A stretch of DNA of 64,000 nucleotides from Aequorivita sp. UBA3180 (GTDB lineage Bacteria > Bacteroidota > Bacteroidia > Flavobacteriales > Flavobacteriaceae), in contig DEXQ01000009.1 in assembly GCA_002364215.1 (NCBI GenBank), positions 142,843 through 206,842 of the forward strand. Direction: 5' to 3'. Below the pieces are notes generated by a model. It was not told where the DNA came from. It was given only the letters and a program-made list of their open reading frames with translations, and searched no databases. The translations under genes and the position numbers were made by a program. This document shows, in pieces, positions 24,239 through 32,728 of this stretch (positions are counted from its first letter, which is position 1; each line of letters starts with the position of its first letter).

Positions 24239-25739
24239 ATCCATGATGATGAAAAGCTTTTCTAAATATATAACCTTCGCTTTTTTCTTGACCCTCCTCT
24301 TTTCCTGCAACGAGGATAGAATAAATGAAAATGATTTTGGAACTATAACAGGAATCGTTGTGGTAGAAGGTAGTAATGAACCCCTTGAAAATGTTAGAAT
24401 TTCTACTAGCCCCGTTACAAGCACTGTTTTTACGGACGTAGCGGGAAAATTCAAAATTGAAAATGTACCTGCGGGAGAATATTCAGTAGGTGCTAGGCTC
24501 GATGGATTTCTTGCAAGGTATGAGCCGGCCACTGTAATTAATAATACTTCGGTAAATGTTATTTTTGAAATGGAGATATCTACAGCCAACAATAGGCCGC
24601 CAAGTACTCCTGTTTTAATTAAACCTGCCGAAAATGAAGTATTGGAGAGTACCGAAGCCATATTTGAATGGAGCTCTACCGATCCTGAAGGCGATCCAAT
24701 TACTTTCTCACTTGAGCTAAGAAATGATCAAGACGAAGAGGTTCTATTATTTGAAGACATTTCTGACTCTACCTACGTTTATTCAGATTTGATGCTTGGA
24801 GCTCAATATTTTTGGCAGATTTCGGCTACGGATGATATAAATCCTCCAGTATTAAGTCCGGTGGGTACATTCAAAGTGATGAATGCACCCGTAGAAAACA
24901 GGTTTTTGTTTGTTCGAAATATCAACGGAAACAATGTGATTTTTTCTGCTGATGAAGAGGGTAACGAGTTTCAGTTAACTTCTGAAAACACAAATAGCTA
25001 TAGACCAAGAAGGAATGTTGCCGCAAATAGAATTGCCTATCTTCAAACGACCGGGGCACAGGCAGATATTTACACTATGAAGCGCGATGGTACAGATAAA
25101 GTTAAAGTAACATCAAATGTGAAACCTAATGGTTTTGACTTAAATGAAATAAACATTGACTGGCCCGAAAATAGCGATCGTATTTACTTTCCAAATATGG
25201 ACAAGTTATATCAAATTAGATCAAATGGTCAAAACCTTAATCTTGTTTACCAAACACCAGATGGTTCTTTAATTTCTGAAATGGCAGCTAGCGAAAATGC
25301 TAATTTAATAGTACTAAAGACAAATGATTTGAATGGTTATAATGTTTCTTTTATTACAATTAGCAAAAACGGGAATTTTATTGATACCTTAATTTCAGGT
25401 CTTCCTGGGGGTGCCAGTGGACTAGATCTGTCTGTTGATAATAACACTATTGTTTATTCTTATGATATTTCTGAATTTCAAAGTAATGATTATAGAAGGT
25501 TAAACTCTCGAATCTTTACTTATAATATATCAACGGCTGACGTGGTTGACATTTCAAATGAAAAACCCAATGGCACAAATGACTTGGATCCAATATTTGC
25601 CCCTAATGAAGCGTTTGTGATTTATACCAATACTTCTAATGATGGGATTTCTAGAAAGGATATATATACACTTGAAATAGGCGTGGATGAAACGCGAACA
25701 CTACTTTATACTGATGCTTTTATGCCCGATTGGGAATAA
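24231..25739 (+). CDS. Curli-locus lipoprotein: CarboxypepD_reg, FN3-like and TolB-like propeller
   Basis: A 502-residue lipoprotein with lipobox LLFSC (Cys26). Residues about 38-112 form a carboxypeptidase-regulatory-like beta domain (GTITGIVVVEGSNEPLENV through VPAGEYSVGA). Residues about 117-215 are fibronectin-III-like (PSTPVLIKPAENE, FEWSSTDPEGDPI, YFWQISATDD). The rest shows repeated propeller blades of TolB/PD40 type (RIAYLQTTG, DRIYFPNMD, TIVYSYD, FVIYTNTSNDG). The start overlaps csgG by 8 bases, and a terminator follows, so it is the last gene of the curli operon. A surface accessory or fibre-anchoring role is inferred only from position. Confidence 0.8.
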   Translation: MNKSMMMKSFSKYITFAFFLTLLFSCNEDRINENDFGTITGIVVVEGSNEPLENVRISTSPVTSTVFTDVAGKFKIENVPAGEYSVGARLDGFLARYEPATVINNTSVNVIFEMEISTANNRPPSTPVLIKPAENEVLESTEAIFEWSSTDPEGDPITFSLELRNDQDEEVLLFEDISDSTYVYSDLMLGAQYFWQISATDDINPPVLSPVGTFKVMNAPVENRFLFVRNINGNNVIFSADEEGNEFQLTSENTNSYRPRRNVAANRIAYLQTTGAQADIYTMKRDGTDKVKVTSNVKPNGFDLNEINIDWPENSDRIYFPNMDKLYQIRSNGQNLNLVYQTPDGSLISEMAASENANLIVLKTNDLNGYNVSFITISKNGNFIDTLISGLPGGASGLDLSVDNNTIVYSYDISEFQSNDYRRLNSRIFTYNISTADVVDISNEKPNGTNDLDPIFAPNEAFVIYTNTSNDGISRKDIYTLEIGVDETRTLLYTDAFMPDWE

Positions 25740-25762
25740 ATCTATAAAATACTGAAAACCTT

Positions 25763-25790
25763 AAAAGCCCACCTTTGTGGGCTTTTTTTT
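25763..25790 (+). terminator. Terminator of the curli operon
   Basis: A perfect 10-bp stem (25763-25772 with 25777-25786, AAAAGCCCAC/GTGGGCTTTT), a CTTT loop and eight T in total. Confidence 0.9.
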
Positions 25791-25804
25791 AATCCGTATT
25801 TTTG
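25775..25804 (+). promoter_or_regulatory. purM promoter embedded in the curli terminator
   Basis: TTG at 25775-25777 spans the terminator loop and 3' arm. After 19 bases comes TATTTTTG (25797-25804). Both boxes and spacing match the Bacteroidota consensus, and the ATG of purM follows 17 bases later, giving a very short leader. Confidence 0.7.
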
Positions 25805-25821
25805 CAACTTAAATAGAACCA

Positions 25822-27000
25822 ATGAGTAAAGAGATTTCAAAACGTTACGCACAACGAGGTGTTTCGGCAGGAAAGGAAGATGTACACAACGCCATAAAAA
25901 ACGTGGATAAAGGTCTTTTCCCGAAAGCCTTCTGTAAGATTGTTCCAGATTATTTAACAGGTGATGCAGATTATTGTTTGGTCATGCATGCAGATGGCGC
26001 AGGTACTAAATCATCACTTGCTTATGCGTATTGGAAAGAAACTGGCGATCTTTTGGTATGGAAAGGAATTGCGCAAGATGCACTTATTATGAATATAGAC
26101 GATCTTCTTTGCGTAGGCGCCGTTGATAATATTATGCTTTCCTCAACCATTGGTAGAAATAAAAATTTAATTCCAGGTGAGGTTATTTCAGCAATTATTA
26201 ACGGTACCGAAGAATTGATTTCTGAAATGAGACAATACGGCGTTACCATTCATTCAACAGGTGGGGAGACCGCAGATGTGGGTGACTTGGTACGTACCAT
26301 AATTGTAGATTCCACAGTTACGGCACGAATGAAACGCAGTGAGGTTGTTGACAATGCGAATATTAAACCGGGCGATGTGATCGTGGGGCTTGCTTCTTTT
26401 GGACAAGCTACTTATGAAAAGGAATACAACGGTGGTATGGGCAGCAACGGTTTGACTTCCGCTAGGCACGATGTCTTTGAAAACTATTTGGCAAAAAAAT
26501 ATCCAGAGACATTTGATTCATCGGTTCCTGAGGAACTTGTTTATTCGGGATCAAAAAGATTGGATGATTCAGTTGCGGACAGTCCTTTAAATGCTGGTAA
26601 GTTGGTGCTTTCACCCACGCGTACATATGCGCCTATCATTAAAAAAATTCTTTCACAATTCAGTAAGGGGGAAATTCACGGAATGGTGCACTGCAGTGGG
26701 GGCGCGCAGACGAAGATTCTTCACTTTGTGGAAAACCTTCATATTATAAAGGATAATTTGTTTGAAATTCCGCCACTGTTTAAACTTATTCAAGCTGAAA
26801 GTGGGACAGATTGGAAAGAAATGTACCAAGTATTCAACATGGGACACCGGATGGAGCTTTACGTTCCCGAAACCATTGCTGAAAGCATTATTGAAATTTC
26901 AAAATCCTTTAATGTAGATGCACAGATTGTGGGCAGGGTAGAAGCCGCTTCTTCCAAACAGCTTACTATTAAATCTACTATGGGAGAATTTGTATATTGA
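25822..27000 (+). CDS. purM: Phosphoribosylformylglycinamidine cyclo-ligase (AIR synthetase)
   Basis: PurM closes the imidazole ring of purines, turning FGAM into AIR with ATP. The 392-residue protein has the N-terminal YAQRGVSAGKEDVHNAIK and the MHADGAGTKSSLAY dimerisation and ATP loop, followed by the DLLCVGA and STGGETADVGD blocks. It is about 45 residues longer than E. coli PurM; the extra is an insertion around residues 190-255 (YNGGMGSNGLTSARHD to YSGSKRLDD), common to the long AIR-synthase form of Bacteroidota. It is monocistronic with its own promoter. Confidence 0.92.
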   Translation: MSKEISKRYAQRGVSAGKEDVHNAIKNVDKGLFPKAFCKIVPDYLTGDADYCLVMHADGAGTKSSLAYAYWKETGDLLVWKGIAQDALIMNIDDLLCVGAVDNIMLSSTIGRNKNLIPGEVISAIINGTEELISEMRQYGVTIHSTGGETADVGDLVRTIIVDSTVTARMKRSEVVDNANIKPGDVIVGLASFGQATYEKEYNGGMGSNGLTSARHDVFENYLAKKYPETFDSSVPEELVYSGSKRLDDSVADSPLNAGKLVLSPTRTYAPIIKKILSQFSKGEIHGMVHCSGGAQTKILHFVENLHIIKDNLFEIPPLFKLIQAESGTDWKEMYQVFNMGHRMELYVPETIAESIIEISKSFNVDAQIVGRVEAASSKQLTIKSTMGEFVY

Positions 27001-27067
27001 TATTTTCAATTATATTCGCAAATGATTTTGAGTTGGTTACGTTTTATTCTCATATCATTAATAGCGA

Positions 27068-27781
27068 ATGTCTGAGAAACTTTTTTTCAAAAACTACAAA
27101 ATAGGGCTAGGTTTTCTGGCTGTTTTTTTTGTCCTTTTAAGCGTTATTGTTCACTTATTCCACAATTATTTTTTGTTTCGTTTACTGCGTGGTATCATTT
27201 GTTATACCGCCCTGGTTTATCTATTTATTGCCCACGGAAAGCATATTCAAAAGTGGTTGGTGGGGTTTCTTTTCTTTTACGGAGCTTCCAGCATTACAAC
27301 CATTTGGTATGAAAACGGCATCATGGCCAGTATTTCTATGATATTGAACTTTTTGGCGTTTTTGATGCTGCTTTGGTATATTATTCCTAAAATTAAATTG
27401 AAAAATCTAACTAAAAAGTTTACCCTTCTTTTTGTATTGATGATGCTGGTGAATGGTTATTTGTTCATTAAGTTGATTGAATTGATGAAGGATATGACTT
27501 TAAACTATACGCAATACCTCTTTATGATATTGAGTGCTTTTTGCGGAATTTTATTGGCTTTTTTGGCGCTTTTCTACAATCATTATTTTAATTCTAAGCT
27601 GTCCATGAGCTTTACGCTTTTGGTGTTTTTGATCATTTTTGCCGAAATATTCAGGGGTATTGCCTACTACGACCTAGGGTATAGCATCGCTTTTGTGTAT
27701 GTGGCGAGAATTTTATTTGTGGGTAGCCTCTATACGTTGGTGCATTTTTCTTTTTTCGATTTAAAAACCAAAAGGATTTAA
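27068..27781 (+). CDS. Integral membrane protein of unknown function
   Basis: A 237-residue protein with about seven or eight hydrophobic helices, few charged residues and basic inter-helix loops (KHIQKW, KIKLKNLTKK, FDLKTKRI at the end). There is no signal or known motif. It resembles the lysoplasmalogenase-like and other YhhN-style polytopic proteins only in overall shape. It lies between purM and prfA, with 67 and 96 bases of spacing, so its transcription unit is unclear. Confidence 0.7.
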   Translation: MSEKLFFKNYKIGLGFLAVFFVLLSVIVHLFHNYFLFRLLRGIICYTALVYLFIAHGKHIQKWLVGFLFFYGASSITTIWYENGIMASISMILNFLAFLMLLWYIIPKIKLKNLTKKFTLLFVLMMLVNGYLFIKLIELMKDMTLNYTQYLFMILSAFCGILLAFLALFYNHYFNSKLSMSFTLLVFLIIFAEIFRGIAYYDLGYSIAFVYVARILFVGSLYTLVHFSFFDLKTKRI

Positions 27782-27877
27782 AAACTGTCGCTTCTATTTT
27801 TTTTAAATATTGAACCCATTTACAATCGCTTTCATTCCCTTAAAAAATTGTAAATTTGCACCCATTATAAAATTTAT

Positions 27878-28954
27878 ATGTTAGATAGGCTTCAAATAAT
27901 AAAACAACGTTTTGACGAGGTGAGCGACCTCATAATACAACCCGATGTAATCAGCGACCAAAAGCGGTACATTCAGTTGAATAAGGAATATAAGGATCTG
28001 CGAATTTTGATGGACAAGCGTGCCGAATTTTTGGAACTTACCGACAACATAAACGAAGCAGAAGAAATAATTGCCGATGGTAGCGATGCCGAAATGATGG
28101 AAATGGCGAAGCTACAACTGGAAGAAGCAAAAACACGCTTACCTAAGCTAGAGGAAGAGATCAAATTTCTTTTGGTGCCGAAGGACCCCGAAGATGCCAA
28201 AAATGCCGTGATGGAGATAAGAGCTGGAACAGGTGGTGATGAGGCGAGTATTTTTGCGGGCGATCTTTTCAGAATGTACACCAAATATTGTGAAGGAAAA
28301 GGCTGGAAGACAAACGTAATTGATTTTAACGAAGGAACCAGCGGCGGTTTTAAGGAAGTACAGTTTGAAATAGAAGGAGAAGATGTTTACGGAACGCTTA
28401 AGTTTGAAGCGGGCGTTCATCGTGTGCAGCGTGTGCCGCAGACGGAAACGCAGGGTCGAGTACATACCAGTGCAGCAACGGTGATGGTTTTTCCGGAAGC
28501 GGAAGAATTTGATATTGAAGTAAATCCCAAAGATGTGCGTATTGATTTCTTTTGTTCTTCAGGACCTGGAGGGCAATCTGTGAACACTACCTATTCTGCG
28601 GTGCGATTAACGCACGTGCCCACGGGAATTGTAGCACAATGCCAAGACCAGAAATCGCAGCATAAAAATAAAGAGAAAGCCTTTAGGGTTTTACGTTCCA
28701 GATTGTATGATCTTGAACTGGCCAAAAAGCAGGCTGAAGATGCTCTGAAACGAGGTTCAATGGTAACCAGTGGTGACCGTAGTGCCAAGATTAGAACCTA
28801 TAACTATCCACAAGGACGTGTGACCGATCATAGAATTAACCTTACATTATATAACCTCGGAAATATTATGAACGGTGACGTTCAGGAAATAATTGATGAG
28901 CTTCAATTGGTTAGCAATACCGAAAAATTAAAGGAAACAGGCGAAACTTTTTAA
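27878..28954 (+). CDS. prfA: Peptide chain release factor 1
   Basis: RF1 reads UAA/UAG and triggers peptide release. The 358-residue protein has the helical domain 1, the [20 protein letters not shown] block, and the GGQ loop in [12 protein letters not shown], which PrmC methylates. The distal [15 protein letters not shown] and [13 protein letters not shown] segments are also present. A -7 box TAAATTTG at 27851-27858 lies 20 bases before the ATG, with no clear -33. pyrF follows after 25 bases and is probably in the same operon. Confidence 0.97.
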   Translation: MLDRLQIIKQRFDEVSDLIIQPDVISDQKRYIQLNKEYKDLRILMDKRAEFLELTDNINEAEEIIADGSDAEMMEMAKLQLEEAKTRLPKLEEEIKFLLVPKDPEDAKNAVMEIRAGTGGDEASIFAGDLFRMYTKYCEGKGWKTNVIDFNEGTSGGFKEVQFEIEGEDVYGTLKFEAGVHRVQRVPQTETQGRVHTSAATVMVFPEAEEFDIEVNPKDVRIDFFCSSGPGGQSVNTTYSAVRLTHVPTGIVAQCQDQKSQHKNKEKAFRVLRSRLYDLELAKKQAEDALKRGSMVTSGDRSAKIRTYNYPQGRVTDHRINLTLYNLGNIMNGDVQEIIDELQLVSNTEKLKETGETF

Positions 28955-28979
28955 ATATTTTCTTCTGAAATAATAGACT

Positions 28980-29801
28980 ATGACTACAGCGAATTTGATT
29001 TCAGAAATTAAAAGAAAGCAATCGTTTCTTTGCGTTGGGCTTGATGTTGACCTTGAAAAAATTCCTGAATTTCTTTTAAAAGAGGAAGACCCGATATTTT
29101 CTTTTAATAAAGCCATTATTGACGCTACCCACCAATATGCGGTTGCCTATAAACCAAATACCGCTTTTTATGAAGCCTATGGTTTGAAAGGCTGGAAATC
29201 TTTGAAAAGGACGATACATTATTTAAACGAAAAATATCCTGAGATTTTTACCATTGCCGATGCAAAGCGCGGTGATATTGGCAATACTTCCAGCCGTTAC
29301 GCAAAAGCTTTTTTTGAGGATCTTGGTTTTGATTCGGTTACCGTCGCTCCTTATATGGGAAAGGATTCCGTAGAGCCTTTTCTCGCTTTTGAGAATAAGC
29401 ACACTATTATGCTTGCATTGACTTCCAATGAAGGCGCTTTCGACTTTCAAACCAAACTCGTTGGTGAAGTAGAGTTGTACAAACAGGTTTTAAAAACTTC
29501 AAAGGTGTGGCACAATAGTGAAAACTTGATGTATGTGGTAGGCGCAACGAAGGCTGAGTTTTTTGCTGACATTCGTAAAATTATTCCGCACAGTTTTTTA
29601 TTAGTTCCCGGCGTAGGGGCGCAGGGCGGAAGCTTGAAAGAAGTCTGCAAATATGGATTGACTGAGAATGTTGGTTTGCTCGTGAATTCTTCACGTGGAA
29701 TTATTTATGCTTCGAAGGATACTGATTTTGCCAAAGCTGCGTCTCAGGAAGCGAAGAATATGCAGCTTGAAATGAAAGCCATTCTAGATGGAGTTCGTTG
29801 A
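28980..29801 (+). CDS. pyrF: Orotidine 5'-phosphate decarboxylase
   Basis: PyrF makes UMP from OMP, the last step of de novo pyrimidine synthesis. The 273-residue length and motif set fit subfamily 2. The catalytic [11 protein letters not shown] segment (about 93-103) has the Lys-Asp dyad; [14 protein letters not shown] opens the barrel and [10 protein letters not shown] plus [10 protein letters not shown] bind phosphate. The gene ends inside the next gene, with a 14-base overlap, so the pair is translationally coupled. Confidence 0.96.
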   Translation: MTTANLISEIKRKQSFLCVGLDVDLEKIPEFLLKEEDPIFSFNKAIIDATHQYAVAYKPNTAFYEAYGLKGWKSLKRTIHYLNEKYPEIFTIADAKRGDIGNTSSRYAKAFFEDLGFDSVTVAPYMGKDSVEPFLAFENKHTIMLALTSNEGAFDFQTKLVGEVELYKQVLKTSKVWHNSENLMYVVGATKAEFFADIRKIIPHSFLLVPGVGAQGGSLKEVCKYGLTENVGLLVNSSRGIIYASKDTDFAKAASQEAKNMQLEMKAILDGVR

Positions 29802-30570
29802 TCAATTAAATAGAACTGTAACTCTTACCCAAACCCCTTCGCGAATTATTTCGTTGGTGCCTTCCCAAACCGAATTGTTGGTAGCTCTTGGCTTGCGCAA
29901 AAACATAGTTGGTATTACCAAATTCTGTGTCCATCCCAAAGATTTGCGAAAGGAGAAAACGATTGTTGGTGGAACCAAGCAGGTTGATTTTGAAAAGATA
30001 AAATCACTTAAACCAGATATTATCGTTTGCAACAAAGAAGAAAACACCGAGGAAATGGTACTTCAGCTAGAAAGTGTTGCTCCGGTTTGGGTGAGTGATA
30101 TTGCTACGATTTCAGAAAGTATCGAGATGATACTTCAGTTGGGGAAAATTTTTGAGGTTGATGGTAGGGCTTTAGAAATTACAGCAAATATTAAATTAAA
30201 ATTGGAAGGATTTAAGGAGTATGTAAGAGATTTTCCGTCAAAAAAAGTGCTTTACTTAATTTGGAAAAACCCCTATATGGCTGTAGGGAAGAACACTTTT
30301 ATCGATGAATTATTACAAATTAATAATTTTGAAAATATCATTATTAAAAATAATTCCCGCTATCCGGAAGTAAGTATTGAATTGTTAAAGACTGCGGAAT
30401 TGGTACTTCTTTCCACAGAACCTTATCCCTTTAAAAAAGTAGATGCTGATGTTTTAGCAGAGGAATTTAATTCTGAAGTTAAAGAAGTTAAATTAGTAGA
30501 TGGGGAGTTTTTTAGCTGGTATGGATCACGACTTATAAAAGCTTTCGATTATTTTAAAGAGTTACATTAG
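29788..30570 (+). CDS. BtuF-like substrate-binding protein without signal peptide
   Basis: A 260-residue helical-backbone metal-receptor fold (cobalamin/iron-type binding protein). Typical features are [17 protein letters not shown] at residues 19-35, [23 protein letters not shown] and ERLGY-like [10 protein letters not shown]. The N-terminus [20 protein letters not shown] has no signal peptide, and because the start lies within pyrF no upstream extension is visible, so the protein looks cytoplasmic. No transporter genes are adjacent. Its ligand is unknown; cobalamin or a corrinoid precursor is only a family-based guess. Confidence 0.85.
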   Translation: MEFVDQLNRTVTLTQTPSRIISLVPSQTELLVALGLRKNIVGITKFCVHPKDLRKEKTIVGGTKQVDFEKIKSLKPDIIVCNKEENTEEMVLQLESVAPVWVSDIATISESIEMILQLGKIFEVDGRALEITANIKLKLEGFKEYVRDFPSKKVLYLIWKNPYMAVGKNTFIDELLQINNFENIIIKNNSRYPEVSIELLKTAELVLLSTEPYPFKKVDADVLAEEFNSEVKEVKLVDGEFFSWYGSRLIKAFDYFKELH

Positions 30571-30577
30571 CCAATAA

Positions 30578-30760
30578 TTATTTATCTGCTTGCCTAAAAG
30601 ATAAATATTGTATTTCTTGAAAAATTCTATCTGCTTGTTGATGTGCTTTTTCACTTTTTTCGGGATCTTTTGAAGAAAGTTCAAATGAGCGCTTCATTAA
30701 AAGTCTGTATCTTTCTTTTAATTGTTCAATTCTGGATTTTTTTCTAAACCAATTATACAT
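30578..30760 (-). CDS. Lacal_2735 family small protein
   Basis: A 60-residue, strongly helical and charged protein. It has the family pattern MYNWFRKKSRIEQLKERYRL and KSEKAHQQADRIFQEIQYL. The ATG at 30758-30760 is chosen because the family begins with a short aromatic-basic start; the frame back to 30778 adds non-conserved residues. It converges on the BtuF-like gene with 7 bases between stops. Function unknown. Confidence 0.75.
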   Translation of the reverse strand: MYNWFRKKSRIEQLKERYRLLMKRSFELSSKDPEKSEKAHQQADRIFQEIQYLSFRQADK

Positions 30761-30864
30761 AACTAAATCTTTGCACACATCAAAGATAGCCTTAGTATTT
30801 GTAACGTGTTATTAACAAGAGGTTAATGGTTTCATAAATTATATTAGATATAAAATATCTTTTT

Positions 30865-31578
30865 TTAATCCTGTAGAGCAAAAACTTGTCGGAGCAAAGT
30901 AGTTGTCCTTGCTGAAATATTATTACGGATATCTTTCTCTTCTACGCTTATCATTTTATAAACGCCTTGTAGCGCTTCAGTGGTAACATAATCTGTTAGG
31001 TCTGGGTTTACTTTGGTTACGAAAGGAATGGAATTATATTTAGTAATTATGTTTGTCCAAATTTGGTCTGCACCTACTTTTGAAAAAGACTGCTTAATCA
31101 CAGGATTAAATTTTGAATAGAGCGCTGAGGTTGTTCTTTGTTCCAAATAATTGGTAGCTGCATTATCGGAACCTAACAAAATGTTTTTTGCATCTGCAAA
31201 AGTTATTCCTTTTACAGCTGATACAAATATGGGAGTAGCTTCTTTTACGGCGTCTTCAGCGGCTCTGTTCAAGGCTTTAATACCTTCATCTGCTAAACTC
31301 CCTAGGCCTATATCTCTTAAGCCCTGATCCACCTTCTGTAATTCAGATGGCAACATTATTTTTACCAGTTGATTTTTATAAAAACCATCTTTTTGTGTAA
31401 GTTTTGTTACTTGTTTGTCAATACCCTTGTCCAATGCCTGTCTTAATCCATTAGCTATTGTTGTTGAGTCCATTCCTATACCTGTTTCAGTAGGAATCGT
31501 GTTGACAACTTGTTGCAGTTCAGCACAAGAAAGTAAAAGAAAAATTGAACAGAAAAGAAAGATTTTTTTAAGTAACAT
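30865..31578 (-). CDS. DUF4197 lipoprotein
   Basis: A 237-residue lipoprotein with lipobox LLLSC (Cys18). The mature part is helical with the DUF4197 signatures LRQALDKGIDKQVTKL, YKNQLVKIMLPSELQKV, FADAKNILLGSDNAATNYL and LTDYVTTEALQGVYKMI. DUF4197 is a widespread envelope family with no known role. It is transcribed alone, with a perfect-palindrome terminator of the upstream T9SS gene before it. Confidence 0.9.
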   Translation of the reverse strand: MLLKKIFLFCSIFLLLSCAELQQVVNTIPTETGIGMDSTTIANGLRQALDKGIDKQVTKLTQKDGFYKNQLVKIMLPSELQKVDQGLRDIGLGSLADEGIKALNRAAEDAVKEATPIFVSAVKGITFADAKNILLGSDNAATNYLEQRTTSALYSKFNPVIKQSFSKVGADQIWTNIITKYNSIPFVTKVNPDLTDYVTTEALQGVYKMISVEEKDIRNNISARTTTLLRQVFALQD

Positions 31579-31607
31579 AGCTTTAGAATTATATAGGTTT
31601 CAAATAT

Positions 31608-31639
31608 AAAAAAGCCCTTCAATATTGAAGGGCTTTTTT
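31608..31639 (-). terminator. Terminator of the T9SS cargo gene
   Basis: A perfect 16-bp palindrome (31608-31623 with 31624-31639) with six A and six T flanks. It lies 26 bases beyond the stop of the 31665-32564 gene on the minus strand and could act both ways. Confidence 0.88.
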
Positions 31640-31664
31640 CTTTAAAAAGAATTTTAAAAAATTC

Positions 31665-32564
31665 TTATTTAAGAACTTTTACTGTTTTTGTAGCGTTTCC
31701 AATAGTTACTTGAACCAAGTAAGCACCAGAAGCTAAACCACTCATATCTACTTTTGGAGAAATAGCATCAGGATTTACGGTAAGAACCGCTTTACCTAAT
31801 ACATCGTAAATAGTTACGTTATCCACAGCAGTTTTAGTGCTAATAGTCAATACGTCTTTAACTGGGTTTGGATATACTCTGAAAGAATCAGCAGCAAAAT
31901 CTTCTAGTCCAGCACTGTCAGTGTCAAAGAAAACATCGTCAATGTAATACTGGTTGTTTGCATCAATAGAGAAGAAATCAACACCTCCTAGGTTACCACC
32001 AGAAGTATAAAAATCTCCATTATAGATTTCACTACCATCAATATACATTACTACGGTGTCAGTATCTAAGTCAATTTCGTGAGTAATTTGGAACCAAAAG
32101 TTTTCAGGATAGCTAAAAGTCGAAACAATATTTGCTGGGTTTGCATCATCTACAACATATCCAGTTCCAGGAGCTAAGTTGTCTAGGTTAAAGTGAACGT
32201 TAATACCCCAAATTCCACCTGAAGCACCTGTGTCTTCATCTTCTTGGATGTTATAGTATCCAGTTTTTCCACCAGGAACATACATATACCATGAAAGTAT
32301 GTACTGTCCTGAAGTTTGGTTTCCTAGCAAAAGCATGGCATCTTGTACACCGTCATCGCCGATATAACCAGACTGAGAAGGAGAAAATGCTTGGTCAGTA
32401 CTTATAACCAAATCTTCAGGGCCTGCAGCACCACTCCAGCTAGACCAATGGTCTTCATGTACTGGACCTGGCGTGTACCCTTCCATGTCGTCATCAATTA
32501 TTTGTGCATTAGCACTAAATGTAAAAGCTCCTATAGCAAAAGCCAATAAGTAAATTTTTTTCAT
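31665..32564 (-). CDS. Secreted protein with LamG-like domain and T9SS type A sorting signal
   Basis: A 299-residue exported protein: signal peptide 1-20 (ending SANA), a beta-sandwich region of about 200 residues resembling concanavalin/LamG-type domains (VISTDQAFSPSQSGYIG, MYVPGGKTGYYNIQEDE, FWFQITHEIDLDTDTV), and a C-terminal type A sorting domain (FRVYPNPVKDVLTIS through GAYLVQVTIGNATKTVKVLK). The last is removed as the protein leaves by type IX secretion. It is AT-poor for this genome and has a terminator downstream. A carbohydrate-binding or surface role is possible; no catalytic residues are seen. Confidence 0.88.
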   Translation of the reverse strand: MKKIYLLAFAIGAFTFSANAQIIDDDMEGYTPGPVHEDHWSSWSGAAGPEDLVISTDQAFSPSQSGYIGDDGVQDAMLLLGNQTSGQYILSWYMYVPGGKTGYYNIQEDEDTGASGGIWGINVHFNLDNLAPGTGYVVDDANPANIVSTFSYPENFWFQITHEIDLDTDTVVMYIDGSEIYNGDFYTSGGNLGGVDFFSIDANNQYYIDDVFFDTDSAGLEDFAADSFRVYPNPVKDVLTISTKTAVDNVTIYDVLGKAVLTVNPDAISPKVDMSGLASGAYLVQVTIGNATKTVKVLK

Positions 32565-32728
32565 AATGTTTAAGTTTTTAATTGTTTAATATTGATGCTG
32601 CAATATACAAAAATATTGAAATATTGCAACCCATTTTAGTTTTTTTTTATGATATGTATAGTCTTCCAATGCGTTATGTTCGTTGCGTTTTAACTAAATT
32701 TGCAATTCATAATTAATGAAAAACAAAC

